A program made the translations under genes and the position numbers. A DNA stretch of 30,095 nt, taken from positions 1-30,095 of the forward strand of contig JAWRJC010000109.1 of assembly GCA_040307715.1 (NCBI GenBank). The letters are read 5' to 3'. The notes beneath the pieces are model-generated. The model was not told where the DNA came from. It did not search any database and saw only the letters and a list, made by a program, of their open reading frames with translations. This document shows, in pieces, positions 14,214 to 23,302 of this stretch. The stretch's first letter is position 1. The number at the start of each line of letters is the position of its first letter. Source of the DNA: RUG13615 sp040307715. Lineage in GTDB: Bacteria; Bacillota; Clostridia; Peptostreptococcales; Anaerovoracaceae.

Positions 14214-16157
14214 TTAGAGCGATTCCGCTTCCTCGATCCACAGGGTCATGCAGGCGTCGCTGGGCATGGATAGACCGCCGCGCGGCGACAGCGAGAACGG
14301 ACCTGCGAGCGGACCGTCGGGGGAACACGACCGTTTGAACTGGCTGACGAAGAACCGGCGCAGGAAGGTGACGAGCCACTTCTTGATGGTCGCGTCATCG
14401 TAGGTGCCAAGACCGGTATCGACAGACGGTTCATTACCAGCTGCTTCACCGAACGCGATCTTCGCGAGCGCGTAGATGTCAGCAGGACCTCTGCCGTAGC
14501 GCATCATGTGATAGAGGAAGAAGTCATGCAGTTCGTACGGCCCGATGATGTCTTCCGTCTTCTGGGTGATGTTGCCGGCTTTGTCGGCGGGGAGAAGTTC
14601 GGGGCTGATCGGGTTGTGCAGGATCTGGTCGAGGATCTCGCCGGCTCTGCCGCCGAGTCTGTTGGCATAGCCGCGGACGATGAAGCGCACCAGCGTCTTG
14701 GTGATGCTGCCGTTGGTGCCGTACATCGACATGTGGTCGCCGTTGTAGGTGCACCAGCCAAGCGCCAGTTCAGACAGGTCGCCCGTGCCGATGACCAGGC
14801 CGTTCACCATGTTCGCGTAGTCCATGATGACCTGTGTGCGCTCTCTGGCCTGCGCATTCTCATAGACGACATTCATATTCTGCGGGTCGTGCCCGATGTC
14901 TTTCAGATGCTGGGTGGTCGCCTCAGCGATGCTGATGGTCTTCGTGGTGATGCCGAGCGTTTCCATCAGGTCGGTTGCGAGACTCTTCGTGCTGTCGCTC
15001 GTGCCGAGTCCCGGCATCGTGATGCCGTGGATGCCGGTGCGGGGAAGCCCCAGGATGTCAAAGGCGGTCGTGCAGACGAGCAGGGCAAGCGTGCTGTCGA
15101 GCCCGCCGCTGATGCCGATGACGACATTCTCACTGCCGATGTGCTGCATGCGCTTGACAAGTCCCATAGCCTGGATCATTGCGATGTCCTGCCCGTCTCC
15201 TGCCTTGGGGAGGAAGGGATGCGGATCGACGCGGCGCTTGATATCTGCCGGGCGTTCATCCACCAGGCACTCGACGATGCCGTTCGCCTCTTCGGGCGGG
15301 AAGGTGTCGTGGAATCGCTGGTAGACCTGGCGGTCGCGGTCCAGGGCGTCAACATCGACGTCCGCCATGCAGCTCGCGCCGGTCAGGGAATACTTTTCGC
15401 CTTCCGCCAGGATAGCGCCGTTCTCGCAGATGAGCGTTTCCCCGCCGAAGACCAGATCGGTCGTGGATTCGCCGAATCCGCTGTTGACGAGCGCATACGC
15501 ACACATGAGCCGTTCGCTGAGACCGCGGATGCTCTCTTTTCTCGCCGCATTCTTGTGATAGCCTTCCGTGCAGGCGGCGGTGTTGACAATGATCTGCGCG
15601 CCCTGTACGGCCAGGCTGCAGCTGGGCGGTACCGGGGCATGCATGTCTTCGCAGAGTTCCACGCCGACCGTGACGCTTTCGCCTTTTTCTTCATCCGTTA
15701 AGCGGATCAGGCAGTTGAGCGGAATGTCCTCATCGCCGATCCGGACTTCGTCTGTGTCGAGGTCATAGGTGGAGCGGAACCATCTCTTCTCAAAGTAGGC
15801 TTCGTATTCCGGCAGGAAGGTTTTGGTGAAGACGGTCACGATCTCGCCGCCCTCGTAGCAGACGGCGCAGTTATACAGGCCGCCGCCGATGAGAAGCGGG
15901 GCGCCGACGATGGTCAGCATGTCTTCGGGCAGTTCCTCTGCCAGTTCCGCCAGTGCGGTCTTTGCCGCTTTCAGCAGCGTTCTGTTCGCAAACAGGTCAC
16001 CGCAGGTGTAGGCGGTCAGATAGAGTTCCGGGAAGGCGAGGATCTTGACCCCTTCGCCGGCTGCTTTCTCAGCAGCAGCCAGGATCTGTGCTTTATTGTG
16101 AGCCACGTCCGCCACCTTGACGGCGGGGCTTGCCATCTTGAGTCTCCAAAGATTCAT
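14214..16157 (-). CDS. nadE: Glutamine-dependent NAD(+) synthase
   Basis: A 647-residue cytoplasmic enzyme that makes NAD from nicotinic acid adenine dinucleotide, ATP and glutamine. The N-terminal nitrilase-type glutaminase domain (1-~300) has the triad E44 (FPELYLT), K112 (KTFLPEYE) and C169 (VGVELCED). The C-terminal synthetase domain has the PP-loop SGGLDST at 350-356, and the end RSCSPDGPLAG is typical. Length matches the ~640-residue two-domain type of Firmicutes. The frame extends to 16199, but the ATG at 16157 has AAGGAG at good spacing and aligns with the family start. It is a single-gene unit with its own terminator and a TATAAT upstream. Confidence 0.95.
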   Translation of the reverse strand: MNLWRLKMASPAVKVADVAHNKAQILAAAEKAAGEGVKILAFPELYLTAYTCGDLFANRTLLKAAKTALAELAEELPEDMLTIVGAPLLIGGGLYNCAVCYEGGEIVTVFTKTFLPEYEAYFEKRWFRSTYDLDTDEVRIGDEDIPLNCLIRLTDEEKGESVTVGVELCEDMHAPVPPSCSLAVQGAQIIVNTAACTEGYHKNAARKESIRGLSERLMCAYALVNSGFGESTTDLVFGGETLICENGAILAEGEKYSLTGASCMADVDVDALDRDRQVYQRFHDTFPPEEANGIVECLVDERPADIKRRVDPHPFLPKAGDGQDIAMIQAMGLVKRMQHIGSENVVIGISGGLDSTLALLVCTTAFDILGLPRTGIHGITMPGLGTSDSTKSLATDLMETLGITTKTISIAEATTQHLKDIGHDPQNMNVVYENAQARERTQVIMDYANMVNGLVIGTGDLSELALGWCTYNGDHMSMYGTNGSITKTLVRFIVRGYANRLGGRAGEILDQILHNPISPELLPADKAGNITQKTEDIIGPYELHDFFLYHMMRYGRGPADIYALAKIAFGEAAGNEPSVDTGLGTYDDATIKKWLVTFLRRFFVSQFKRSCSPDGPLAGPFSLSPRGGLSMPSDACMTLWIEEAESL

Positions 16158-16214
16158 GGTGTCTCCTTTTTGTATATTCGGGGGCTGCGCACAGCGCAAC
16201 TTTTCACAAATTCA

Positions 16215-16243
16215 ATTATACTCTCAGTGCGAGCGGTTGAAAA
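16215..16243 (-). promoter_or_regulatory. Probable nadE promoter
   Basis: On the minus strand TATAAT (16215-16220) is preceded after 17 bases by a weak -35, TTTTCA (16238-16243). Confidence 0.5.
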
Positions 16244-16280
16244 GAAAAAGGATTCCGGAGTCTGTTTACGCAGATTAAAC

Positions 16281-16349
16281 AGCGGCGCAGGGGTCGGCCC
16301 CTGACAGCCGCGGTATTTGATGTGCCTGACAGCCGCACCTTCCGGCTGT
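16281..16349 (+). repeat. Two adjacent hairpins sharing a 12-base repeat upstream of the nucleotidase
   Basis: CCTGACAGCCGC occurs at 16300-16311 and 16325-16336. The first copy closes a nested hairpin (AGCGGC, AGGGG, loop, CCCCT, GCCGC; about 16281-16312). The second starts another (ACAGCCG 16329-16335 with CGGCTGT 16343-16349). No T-runs follow. Both lie upstream of the predicted transcription start of the nucleotidase gene. Function unknown. Confidence 0.35.
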
Positions 16350-16356
16350 GCGATTC

Positions 16357-16385
16357 TTGCGCATGCAGGCGCTGTGCAATATAAT
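16357..16385 (+). promoter_or_regulatory. Promoter placed to give a leaderless nucleotidase mRNA
   Basis: TTGCGC (16357-16362), exactly 17 bases, then TATAAT (16380-16385). The ATG at 16392 is 7 bases after the -10, where transcription would normally begin. Confidence 0.65.
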
Positions 16386-16391
16386 AACAGT

Positions 16392-18533
16392 ATGAAACTG
16401 AAACGATTTGGAATTGTCATCCTGGTGCTGATGCTCGTGACGGGGACCCTGTGGGGGACCGGTCTTTGCGCGTCTTGTCTGCCGCAGGTATTTGCGGATA
16501 CGGAAGAGGACGCCGCGGAAGGCGCCGCGGCACCGGAGGTGCTCGATCAGGTATCCCTGATCTTTACCAGCGACATGCATTCGCATACCCAGCCGCTGCT
16601 GTGGACCGAGAACGGGGAGACTGTATCGGAAGGCGGTTTCGCGGCAGTTGCGGGGGTCATCGACGGGATCCGCGCGGAGTACCCGGCGTCGTTCCTGTTC
16701 GACGGCGGGGATTTCAGCATGGGCACGCCGTATCAGACCATCGAGCAGAACAAAGCCCCTGAGCTCACCTTGATGGGGATGATGGGATATGACGCAACGA
16801 CGTTCGGCAACCATGAATTCGACTACCGGCCGGCCGGGCTGACCGCGATGCTCGGCAGTGCGTCAGCAGGCGGCAGACAGACGACCCGGACGGCGGGAGG
16901 CACACAGGAAGGGTATGACATGCCTGCGGTCGTCGGGACGAATATCGACTGGCAGGCAACGCTGGCGGATGAACTGCTGGCGGAAGAGGCGGCAGGCCTC
17001 AAGAATGCGTTCACCCGGTACGGGGTACAGGACTATACGATCATCAGGCATGGCGGGACGAGGATCGCGGTCTTCGGTCTGATGGGTTACGAGGCCATTG
17101 AGGACGCGCCGCTTGCCGGCGTCATCTGGCAGGATCCGATCGACTACGCGCGCTATGTCGTCAGCGAGATCGAGCGCAATGGGGAGGCGGACATGATCGT
17201 CTGCCTGTCGCACAGCGGCGTCTACGATCCGGAAGGGGAAGGCCGGGAAGCTGAGGATATAGAACTGGCCAAAGCAGTCCCGGAGATCGATGTGATCCTT
17301 TCGGGGCATACGCATTTATTCTATGAATCGCCCATTACGGTCGGCAAGACGACGATCGTTTCCGTCGGCTGCTACACACAGTATGTAGGCCATCTGGTCC
17401 TCGACCGGACGGCGGAAGGCTGCACGGTGAATTCGTTCTCTCTGATCAAGGTGGACGGATCCGTGAAGCCGGATGCGGCGATCCAGAAAGCGGTGGATGC
17501 CTACAAGTCGGATATCGATGCTTCTTATTTCTCCAAATTCGGATTTTCGTATGACCAGGTGCTGGCCACCAATGAAAAAGCATTCACGCCGATCAGCAAG
17601 TTCGCCCAGGAACAGGGCGAAGATACGCTCGGCAATCTGATTGCGGATTCCTATATCTATGCGGTGCAGGCGGCGGAAGGAGACGCCTATGAACCGGTCG
17701 ACGTGGCGATCGCTCCGTACGGGGTGATCCGCGGTTCGTTCGGGGAAGGGCCTGTGACCACCGCGGACGCGTACAATGTGCTTTCGCTGGGGATCGGCCC
17801 GGACGGCATCGCCGGGTATCCGCTCGTGAGCGTGTATCTGACCGGGAAGGAACTCAAAACTTTAGCGGATGTGGATATCTCCGTTTCTCCGGGGATGCTG
17901 CCTGCGCGGCTGTATTTTGCCGGCCTGCAGTACAGCTACAACACCCACCGCATGATTTTCAACCGCACCATGGATCACTGCCTTGCAGGCAGCGACGGGA
18001 CCGTTACGAAGATCGAGAATAAAAAGCTGTACCGGGTCGTCGGCGATCTGTACACCTGCCAGATGATCGGACTCGTCTCCTCCGGTTCGAAGGGGATGCT
18101 GTCGGTGGTGCCCAAAGACAAAGAGGGCAACCGGGTCCTTGACTTTGAAGAGCATATCATCAAGGGCGCAAACGGGCAGGAACTGAAAGCGTGGTATGCG
18201 CTGGCAACGTACATCGACAGCTTTGAGGGCGATGTGTTCCCGGCGGCTTACCAGGCACCGCAGGGGCGCAAAGTGGACCGGACGAGCCTGTCACCGGTCC
18301 AGTTCTTCCGGCAGCCGAATAAGTTCACCTGGGCGCTGCTGGCCATGATCTTTGTGCCGCTCGCTCTGATCGTGCTGATCATCCTTCTGCTGCGCCGCCG
18401 GCGCCATGTGCGCAGGGGCTACAAGCGGAGCATGTTCGGCAAAGCGGACTTCCGGCCGAACGGCGGCAAGCCGGTATTCAAGGGAAGAAACATCAACCGA
18501 AAAAAACTGCATCGCTGGAACGGCCGCAGATAG
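16392..18533 (+). CDS. Membrane-anchored 5'-nucleotidase/metallophosphatase
   Basis: A 713-residue exported enzyme of the UshA/5'-nucleotidase type, which hydrolyses extracellular nucleotides. The signal peptide (1-~35) is MKLKR plus a hydrophobic core. The N-terminal calcineurin-like metallophosphatase domain shows the metal motifs FTSDMHSH (D61, H63), DGGDFSMGT, GNHEFDY, LSHSG and SGHTHLF. The 5'-nucleotidase C-terminal domain follows (about 390-600, beginning near GEDTLGNLIADSY). One transmembrane helix (about 643-665) and a very basic cytoplasmic tail (RRRRHVRRGYKRS) anchor it. There is no LPxTG sorting signal. The start at 16392 begins a clear signal peptide but has no Shine-Dalgarno and sits at the predicted transcription start. 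rdgB follows closely, so both may share a transcript. Confidence 0.9.
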   Translation: MKLKRFGIVILVLMLVTGTLWGTGLCASCLPQVFADTEEDAAEGAAAPEVLDQVSLIFTSDMHSHTQPLLWTENGETVSEGGFAAVAGVIDGIRAEYPASFLFDGGDFSMGTPYQTIEQNKAPELTLMGMMGYDATTFGNHEFDYRPAGLTAMLGSASAGGRQTTRTAGGTQEGYDMPAVVGTNIDWQATLADELLAEEAAGLKNAFTRYGVQDYTIIRHGGTRIAVFGLMGYEAIEDAPLAGVIWQDPIDYARYVVSEIERNGEADMIVCLSHSGVYDPEGEGREAEDIELAKAVPEIDVILSGHTHLFYESPITVGKTTIVSVGCYTQYVGHLVLDRTAEGCTVNSFSLIKVDGSVKPDAAIQKAVDAYKSDIDASYFSKFGFSYDQVLATNEKAFTPISKFAQEQGEDTLGNLIADSYIYAVQAAEGDAYEPVDVAIAPYGVIRGSFGEGPVTTADAYNVLSLGIGPDGIAGYPLVSVYLTGKELKTLADVDISVSPGMLPARLYFAGLQYSYNTHRMIFNRTMDHCLAGSDGTVTKIENKKLYRVVGDLYTCQMIGLVSSGSKGMLSVVPKDKEGNRVLDFEEHIIKGANGQELKAWYALATYIDSFEGDVFPAAYQAPQGRKVDRTSLSPVQFFRQPNKFTWALLAMIFVPLALIVLIILLLRRRRHVRRGYKRSMFGKADFRPNGGKPVFKGRNINRKKLHRWNGRR

Positions 18534-18560
18534 CCCGTCCGGCAGAAGAGAGATAAAAGA

Positions 18561-19181
18561 ATGGACCGCATCATCGCAGCGACAAGAAATGAAGGCAAGA
18601 TCAGAGAAATGAACGCGATCACGAAGGAACTCGGGATCGCGATCCTCTCACGCGACGCCGCAGGCGTCCCGCCGGTCGAGATCGAAGAGACCGGCACGAC
18701 GTTCGAAGAGAATTCGTACATCAAGGCGAAGGCCATCATGGAGATGACCGGGGAACCTGCGCTGGCGGATGATTCCGGGATCTGCTGTGACTATCTGGGC
18801 GGGGCGCCCGGCGTGCAGTCGGCCCGTTGGTCCGGCGGCAGCGACGAGGACAACAATGCCAAACTGGTCCGGCTGACGGTCGATGTGCCGCCGGAAGAGC
18901 GGATCGCCCGGTATGTATGCGTGATGACACTGGTCTTCCCTAACGGCGAGGTGATCCGCGCCCGGGGCGAGATCGAGGGGACGATCATCACCGAGCCCCG
19001 GGGAACGGGCGGGTTCGGCTATGACCCGTACTTCGTGCCCAAAGGGGATACGCGCACCTTCGCGGAATACCCGGCGGAGGAGAAAAATGCCATCAGCCAC
19101 CGCGGCCGTGCGCTGCAGGAAATGGCGCGGCTCTTAAGGGAGCGCAGGGCGGCAGACAGGGATGCGGAGGAGAACGAATAG
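18561..19181 (+). CDS. rdgB: XTP/dITP pyrophosphatase (RdgB/HAM1 family)
   Basis: A 206-residue housekeeping enzyme that hydrolyses non-canonical purine triphosphates (XTP, ITP, dITP), keeping them out of DNA and RNA. The nucleotide-binding start IAATRNEGKIREM, ALADDSGI, GVQSARWSG, GFGYDPYF and SHRGRAL are all family motifs. Length is normal. It begins 27 bases after the nucleotidase stop and is followed by a membrane protein gene after one base, so all three genes form one unit; nucleotide clean-up is a shared theme with the nucleotidase. Confidence 0.95.
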   Translation: MDRIIAATRNEGKIREMNAITKELGIAILSRDAAGVPPVEIEETGTTFEENSYIKAKAIMEMTGEPALADDSGICCDYLGGAPGVQSARWSGGSDEDNNAKLVRLTVDVPPEERIARYVCVMTLVFPNGEVIRARGEIEGTIITEPRGTGGFGYDPYFVPKGDTRTFAEYPAEEKNAISHRGRALQEMARLLRERRAADRDAEENE

Positions 19182-19182
19182 C

Positions 19183-20004
19183 ATGGGCAATCGCTTTTTC
19201 CGCATGGTCACATTGGGAATCCGGCAGTTCCGCGATCCGTATTACCAGGGCTTTGCAGCTCAGATCGCGTTTTACTATCTGCTGTCGATGGTTCCGATGG
19301 TCATGCTTTTGTCACAGCTGATGATGTCGATTTTCCAGACGACCATCGCCGATGCGGTCGGCTGGCTTTTGGATGCGCTGGGCGGCGCGTACAGCGACGA
19401 GGTCAAGGATATGCTGACCTATAAATCTGCCGGTGCATTGAATATCATTTACGCTGTTATCGCGCTGTGGGCGGCTTCCCGTGCGCAGTTCGCGCTGACC
19501 CGCATCATGAATTTCACCCTGACGGATGGGCGCTCGACCGGCAACGGGTACTGGAGAGAGCGCTTCCGCTCGATGTTCACCATGGCTCTGATGCTGCTGT
19601 CGATCATCGTCGCAGTCCTGGTGCTGGTATACGGCGGCAAGGTGATCGACCTGTTCTTCCAGAATGCCCGGATCTGGCTCTACATCCGCTGGCCAATCGC
19701 GTTTGGGCTGTTCTTCCTGATTCTCAGCTTTATCTACAAGATCCTGCCCACAGACAAGATTCCGTACAAGGAGGTCCTTCCGGGCAGCGCATTCGCGGCG
19801 GTCGGTCTCGTGCTGGTCTCCTGGCTGTACTCCCTGTATCTTAACGGCGTCGCGAAATACGATATCGTCTACGGTGCACTGGCGAACATAGTTGCACTGA
19901 TGTTCTGGTTTTACTTCATGGCCTGGGTGCTGTGCTTGGGGGTGCTGTTCAACAAGGTGCTGAAGGATACCAGGAGCGGTGGCAACCGTCACATCTTTGA
20001 CTGA
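19183..20004 (+). CDS. YihY/BrkB-family membrane protein
   Basis: A 273-residue integral membrane protein with about six hydrophobic helices. Family features include the N-terminal FAAQIAFYYLLSMVPM, and near the C-terminus YGALANIVALMFWFYFMAWV. YihY proteins were once called ribonuclease BN by mistake; their role in Firmicutes is not established. The frame is open from 19162, but GGAGG at 19167-19171 fits the ATG at 19183, two bases after the rdgB stop. Confidence 0.88.
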   Translation: MGNRFFRMVTLGIRQFRDPYYQGFAAQIAFYYLLSMVPMVMLLSQLMMSIFQTTIADAVGWLLDALGGAYSDEVKDMLTYKSAGALNIIYAVIALWAASRAQFALTRIMNFTLTDGRSTGNGYWRERFRSMFTMALMLLSIIVAVLVLVYGGKVIDLFFQNARIWLYIRWPIAFGLFFLILSFIYKILPTDKIPYKEVLPGSAFAAVGLVLVSWLYSLYLNGVAKYDIVYGALANIVALMFWFYFMAWVLCLGVLFNKVLKDTRSGGNRHIFD

Positions 20005-20008
20005 GCGC

Positions 20009-20049
20009 ATAAGCGATTCCGGTTTGACAATCCAAACGGAATCGCTTAT
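20009..20049. promoter_or_regulatory. Long inverted repeat overlapping the ABC promoter (possible terminator)
   Basis: ATAAGCGATTCCG (20009-20021) is perfectly complementary to CGGAATCGCTTAT (20037-20049), with TTTG/CAAA pairing inside. The following bases are only moderately T-rich (ATTATG). It can end the upstream operon while the -35 and part of the -10 of the next promoter lie within it. Confidence 0.5.
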
Positions 20050-20052
20050 ATT
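20024..20052 (+). promoter_or_regulatory. Strong promoter of the ABC transporter unit
   Basis: Perfect -35 TTGACA (20024-20029), a 17-base spacer, and -10 TATATT (20047-20052). Confidence 0.8.
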
Positions 20053-20062
20053 ATGAGCATAA

Positions 20063-20078
20063 GTTAGCATATGCTAAC
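20063..20078. promoter_or_regulatory. Palindromic operator at the ABC transporter start site
   Basis: GTTAGCATATGCTAAC is a perfect 16-base palindrome about 4-20 bases downstream of the expected transcription start. Position and shape suggest a MarR- or TetR-type repressor site; no such regulator is encoded in the window. Confidence 0.6.
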
Positions 20079-20146
20079 CATTTGGATCATTGATTCGCCG
20101 AAAAGACGGTCATTCTATAAATCATCACTCAGAAGGAAGGCAAATT

Positions 20147-20845
20147 ATGTATCTGGAACTGAATAAGATCTGCAAATCCTTTGGCAGAGGCGAGACCCGT
20201 GTGCAGGTGCTGCATGACGTGTCACTTGGCCTCGAAAAAGGAGAACTTTGCGTGCTGCTCGGTCCGTCCGGGTCGGGCAAGTCGACGCTGCTCAATATCA
20301 TCGGCGGGATCGAGGAGGCGGACAGCGGTCATATCAATATCCGCGGCGACCGCATGGAGAACATGAAAGAAAAGGAACTGTCGCTGTACAGGCGTAAGCA
20401 CCTCGGGTATGTTTTCCAGTCGTACAATCTGATTCCCAACCTGACGGTCCGGGAGAACATCGAGGTAGGCGCCTATCTGGGAGAGAATCCGCTGGACGTC
20501 GATCCGCTCCTGAAAGATCTCGGCCTCTGGGACCACAGAGACAAGATCCCCAACCAGCTCTCCGGCGGTCAGCAGCAGCGGACGTCGATCGGCCGCGCCA
20601 TCGTCAAGAACCCGGACGTCCTGCTCTGCGATGAGCCGACCGGCGCACTTGACTACAGCACATCAAAGGAGATTCTCCGGTTGATCGAGGAGGTCAATGC
20701 CAAGTACCGGAGTACGGTCGTGCTGGTCACCCACAACGATGCGCTGAAGGATATGGCGGACCGGGTCATCCGGCTGAAGGACGGCCGCATCCTTTCGGAT
20801 AAGAAAAACGAAGTGCGCATCCCGGCCGCACAGCTCGAGTGGTAA
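20147..20845 (+). CDS. ABC transporter ATP-binding protein (LolD/MacB class)
   Basis: A 232-residue ATPase with Walker A LGPSGSGKST, Q-loop region YVFQSYNL, signature LSGGQQQR, Walker B LLCDEPTGALD and the H-loop LVTHND. This class drives FtsX-type permeases. The frame opens at 20090, but AAGGAAGG at 20133-20140 fits the ATG at 20147. The permease gene follows 12 bases after its stop. Expression is probably repressed through the palindrome at 20063-20078. Confidence 0.93.
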   Translation: MYLELNKICKSFGRGETRVQVLHDVSLGLEKGELCVLLGPSGSGKSTLLNIIGGIEEADSGHINIRGDRMENMKEKELSLYRRKHLGYVFQSYNLIPNLTVRENIEVGAYLGENPLDVDPLLKDLGLWDHRDKIPNQLSGGQQQRTSIGRAIVKNPDVLLCDEPTGALDYSTSKEILRLIEEVNAKYRSTVVLVTHNDALKDMADRVIRLKDGRILSDKKNEVRIPAAQLEW

Positions 20846-20857
20846 GGAGGCGCAGGC

Positions 20858-23254
20858 ATGGCAAGAGAAAATGAAAGCATCGCAGCTGCAAAGAATGCCC
20901 GCCGCCGCGACCCGCTGAAAAAGCGCATCCTGCGCGACATCCGCCGCGACTTTGGAAAATACCTTGCGATCTTTCTGTTTCTGGCCGTCTTTATCGGCTT
21001 TGAGTCCGGCTACATCATCGCGGACACCAGCATGCAGATCGCCTATCACGACGGGATGAAGGCGCGGCACGTGGAGAGCGGCCACTTTATCCTGCATAGC
21101 GAGGCGGACGACGATCTGCTCGACAAACTGGAACGGGAAGGCGTTACGGTCAGGGAGCAGTTTTATCTGGACAAACCGACTGCGGGGACGAATACCATCC
21201 GCGTTTTTAAAATGCGCAGCGAGGTGAACGAGGCATGCCTGATGGACGGCGCGTTTCCTGAAAAAGACGATGAGATCGCCGTCGACCGCCTCTATGCGGA
21301 GAACAATGGCATTGCCATCGGGGACAGCATCGAAGCCGGCAGCCATACGATGAAGGTATGCGGGACCGTCGCACTGCCGGACTACAGCTGCCTGTACAAG
21401 AACAACTCGGATATGATGTTCAACGCGACGCATTTCTCTGTCGGACTCGTGACAGAGGAAGCCTTTGACGATCTGGGGACCGGCGGCCTTTCGTACTGCT
21501 ACACCTGGTACAACAATGATCAGAAACTGGACCGGGTTGCCCGCAATGAGAAGGCGGAGGACATCAAGGAAGTGCTGGTCGGCGATATCCCGCGGACGGG
21601 CAATATGCTTGAGGATTTTGTCCAGAACGACGACAACAACGCCATCCAGTTCGCGGGTGACGATATGAGCGACGACAAGGCGATGTTCACGGCGATGCTG
21701 TACATCATCGTCGTCGTGCTGGCGTTCATCATGTCGATCCTGGCGAAAGGGACGCTCGAACGCGAATCGCAGGCGATCGGCACGCTCCGCGCATCCGGCT
21801 ACACGCGCGGCGAACTGGTGCGGCACTACATGACCGCGCCGCTGCTGGTCTGCCTGGCTGCCGCGCTGATCGGCAATGCCATCGGCTACACCGCGATGAA
21901 ATGGCTCATCGTGGACCTGTACTACAACAGCTATTCTCTGCCGGATTACGAGACTGTCTGGAGCGCGGAAGCGTTCATCAAGACAACGCTGGTCCCGCTG
22001 GCGCTGGTCGCGCTCGTGACGTGGTTCGTCCTGGCGCGGGCGCTCCGGATCCCGCCGCTGCAGTTCCTGCGCGGGGAACTCCGGCATTCCAAGAAGAACA
22101 AGGTGATGCGGCTCAAGCGGGGGACCTTCATGACCCGGTTCCGGGAACGGGTGCTCTTTCAGAATATCCCGTCGTACATCCTGCTGGTGCTGGGCATCTC
22201 CTTCGCGGGACTGCTGCTGTACTTCGGTCTCGGCATGCAGCCGCTGATGGATCACTTTAAGGACAACGTCCTGACCAGCCAGATCGCGGAGTTCCAGTAT
22301 GTCCTGCGCGCGCCGGCAGAAGTCGATGCGGAAGGGGCGGAGAAATACAGCGCGGCGACGCTGGAGGAGCCGTCGCACGGCGAGGAGATCATGCTTTTCG
22401 GCATTGAAGAGGACTCCGCATACCTGACGGATCTGAAGCTGCCGGACAATGACGATGCGGCGGAAGATGTGCGCGAAGACGGCGCTTTTGTGCCGGGCTG
22501 GGTCACGGACCGCGCCGCTGCGGAGATGGAGGACAAGCCTGCCTTTAAGGTCATCGCATCCGAGGGGTACCTCGAAAAGTACCAGTGCGGCGTTGGCGAT
22601 GTGATCCGCCTGCGGGAAAAGTATGAAGACAAGACCTACCGCTTTGAGATCGTGGGCTCGTATCAGTACGATGCGGCGCTGGCGCTGTTCTTCGACAGAG
22701 AATCGCTCAATGCCTGCTTCGGCCGGCCTGCGGATACCTTCAACGGCTACTTCTCCGATGAGGAACTGACGGAACTCGACGAGGACGATATCGCGACCAT
22801 CGTGCAGGCCAATGACCTGACGGCTATCGCCGACCAGCTGGAGGACAGCTTTGCGGCGATTTTCCCGATGTTCACCTGGTTCGCGGTCGTGATGTACCTG
22901 CTGCTGATGTACCTGCTCGGCCGCATGGTGCTCGAGCGCAACGCGAAGAACATCTCCATGCTGAAGATCCTCGGCTACAACGACCGCGAGGTCAGCCGGC
23001 TGTACAACCGGGCGACCGGTATCGTCGCCGTCGCGGCTATCATTCTGACGATCCCGCTGGTGGAGGCCGTCTTCCGTATCATCTGGCGGTACGTGATGTT
23101 CGAACTGTCCGGCTGGCTGACGTTCTACGAACCCGCTTCCTTCTACATCAAGATGATCCTGTTCGGTGTCGTATCTTACGCACTGGTGTATCTGCTGCAG
23201 ATGCGTAAGGTCCGCAGGATCCCGATGGGGGAGGCACTGAAGAGTATGGAATAG
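20858..23254 (+). CDS. FtsX-type ABC transporter permease
   Basis: A 798-residue membrane protein: a charged N-terminus, a first helix (about 35-55), and an extracytoplasmic domain of ~210 residues. The first FtsX module (about 270-390) contains LAKGTLERESQAIGTLRASG, and an internal helix follows near 440. A second extracytoplasmic domain leads to a second FtsX module (about 670-790) ending RKVRRIPMGEALKSME. This is the layout of large permeases that export peptides or lipoproteins or mediate peptide-antibiotic resistance. With the ATPase it forms a complete transporter. Substrate unknown. AAGGAGG lies ahead of the ATG. Confidence 0.9.
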   Translation: MARENESIAAAKNARRRDPLKKRILRDIRRDFGKYLAIFLFLAVFIGFESGYIIADTSMQIAYHDGMKARHVESGHFILHSEADDDLLDKLEREGVTVREQFYLDKPTAGTNTIRVFKMRSEVNEACLMDGAFPEKDDEIAVDRLYAENNGIAIGDSIEAGSHTMKVCGTVALPDYSCLYKNNSDMMFNATHFSVGLVTEEAFDDLGTGGLSYCYTWYNNDQKLDRVARNEKAEDIKEVLVGDIPRTGNMLEDFVQNDDNNAIQFAGDDMSDDKAMFTAMLYIIVVVLAFIMSILAKGTLERESQAIGTLRASGYTRGELVRHYMTAPLLVCLAAALIGNAIGYTAMKWLIVDLYYNSYSLPDYETVWSAEAFIKTTLVPLALVALVTWFVLARALRIPPLQFLRGELRHSKKNKVMRLKRGTFMTRFRERVLFQNIPSYILLVLGISFAGLLLYFGLGMQPLMDHFKDNVLTSQIAEFQYVLRAPAEVDAEGAEKYSAATLEEPSHGEEIMLFGIEEDSAYLTDLKLPDNDDAAEDVREDGAFVPGWVTDRAAAEMEDKPAFKVIASEGYLEKYQCGVGDVIRLREKYEDKTYRFEIVGSYQYDAALALFFDRESLNACFGRPADTFNGYFSDEELTELDEDDIATIVQANDLTAIADQLEDSFAAIFPMFTWFAVVMYLLLMYLLGRMVLERNAKNISMLKILGYNDREVSRLYNRATGIVAVAAIILTIPLVEAVFRIIWRYVMFELSGWLTFYEPASFYIKMILFGVVSYALVYLLQMRKVRRIPMGEALKSME

Positions 23255-23272
23255 CGATTCCGCACGCGGCAC

Positions 23273-23301
23273 TTGAGAAACCCATGTGAATACCGTATAA
23301 T
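23273..23301 (+). promoter_or_regulatory. Promoter of the flavoprotein gene
   Basis: TTGAGA (23273-23278), 17 bases, TATAAT (23296-23301). The start of transcription falls inside the left arm of the following terminator hairpin. Confidence 0.65.
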
Positions 23302-23302
23302 A

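Noticed and set aside
14508..15701. 397-residue plus-strand frame inside nadE
   Set aside because: Antisense to a complete NAD synthase with all catalytic motifs; no binding site and no recognisable domain.
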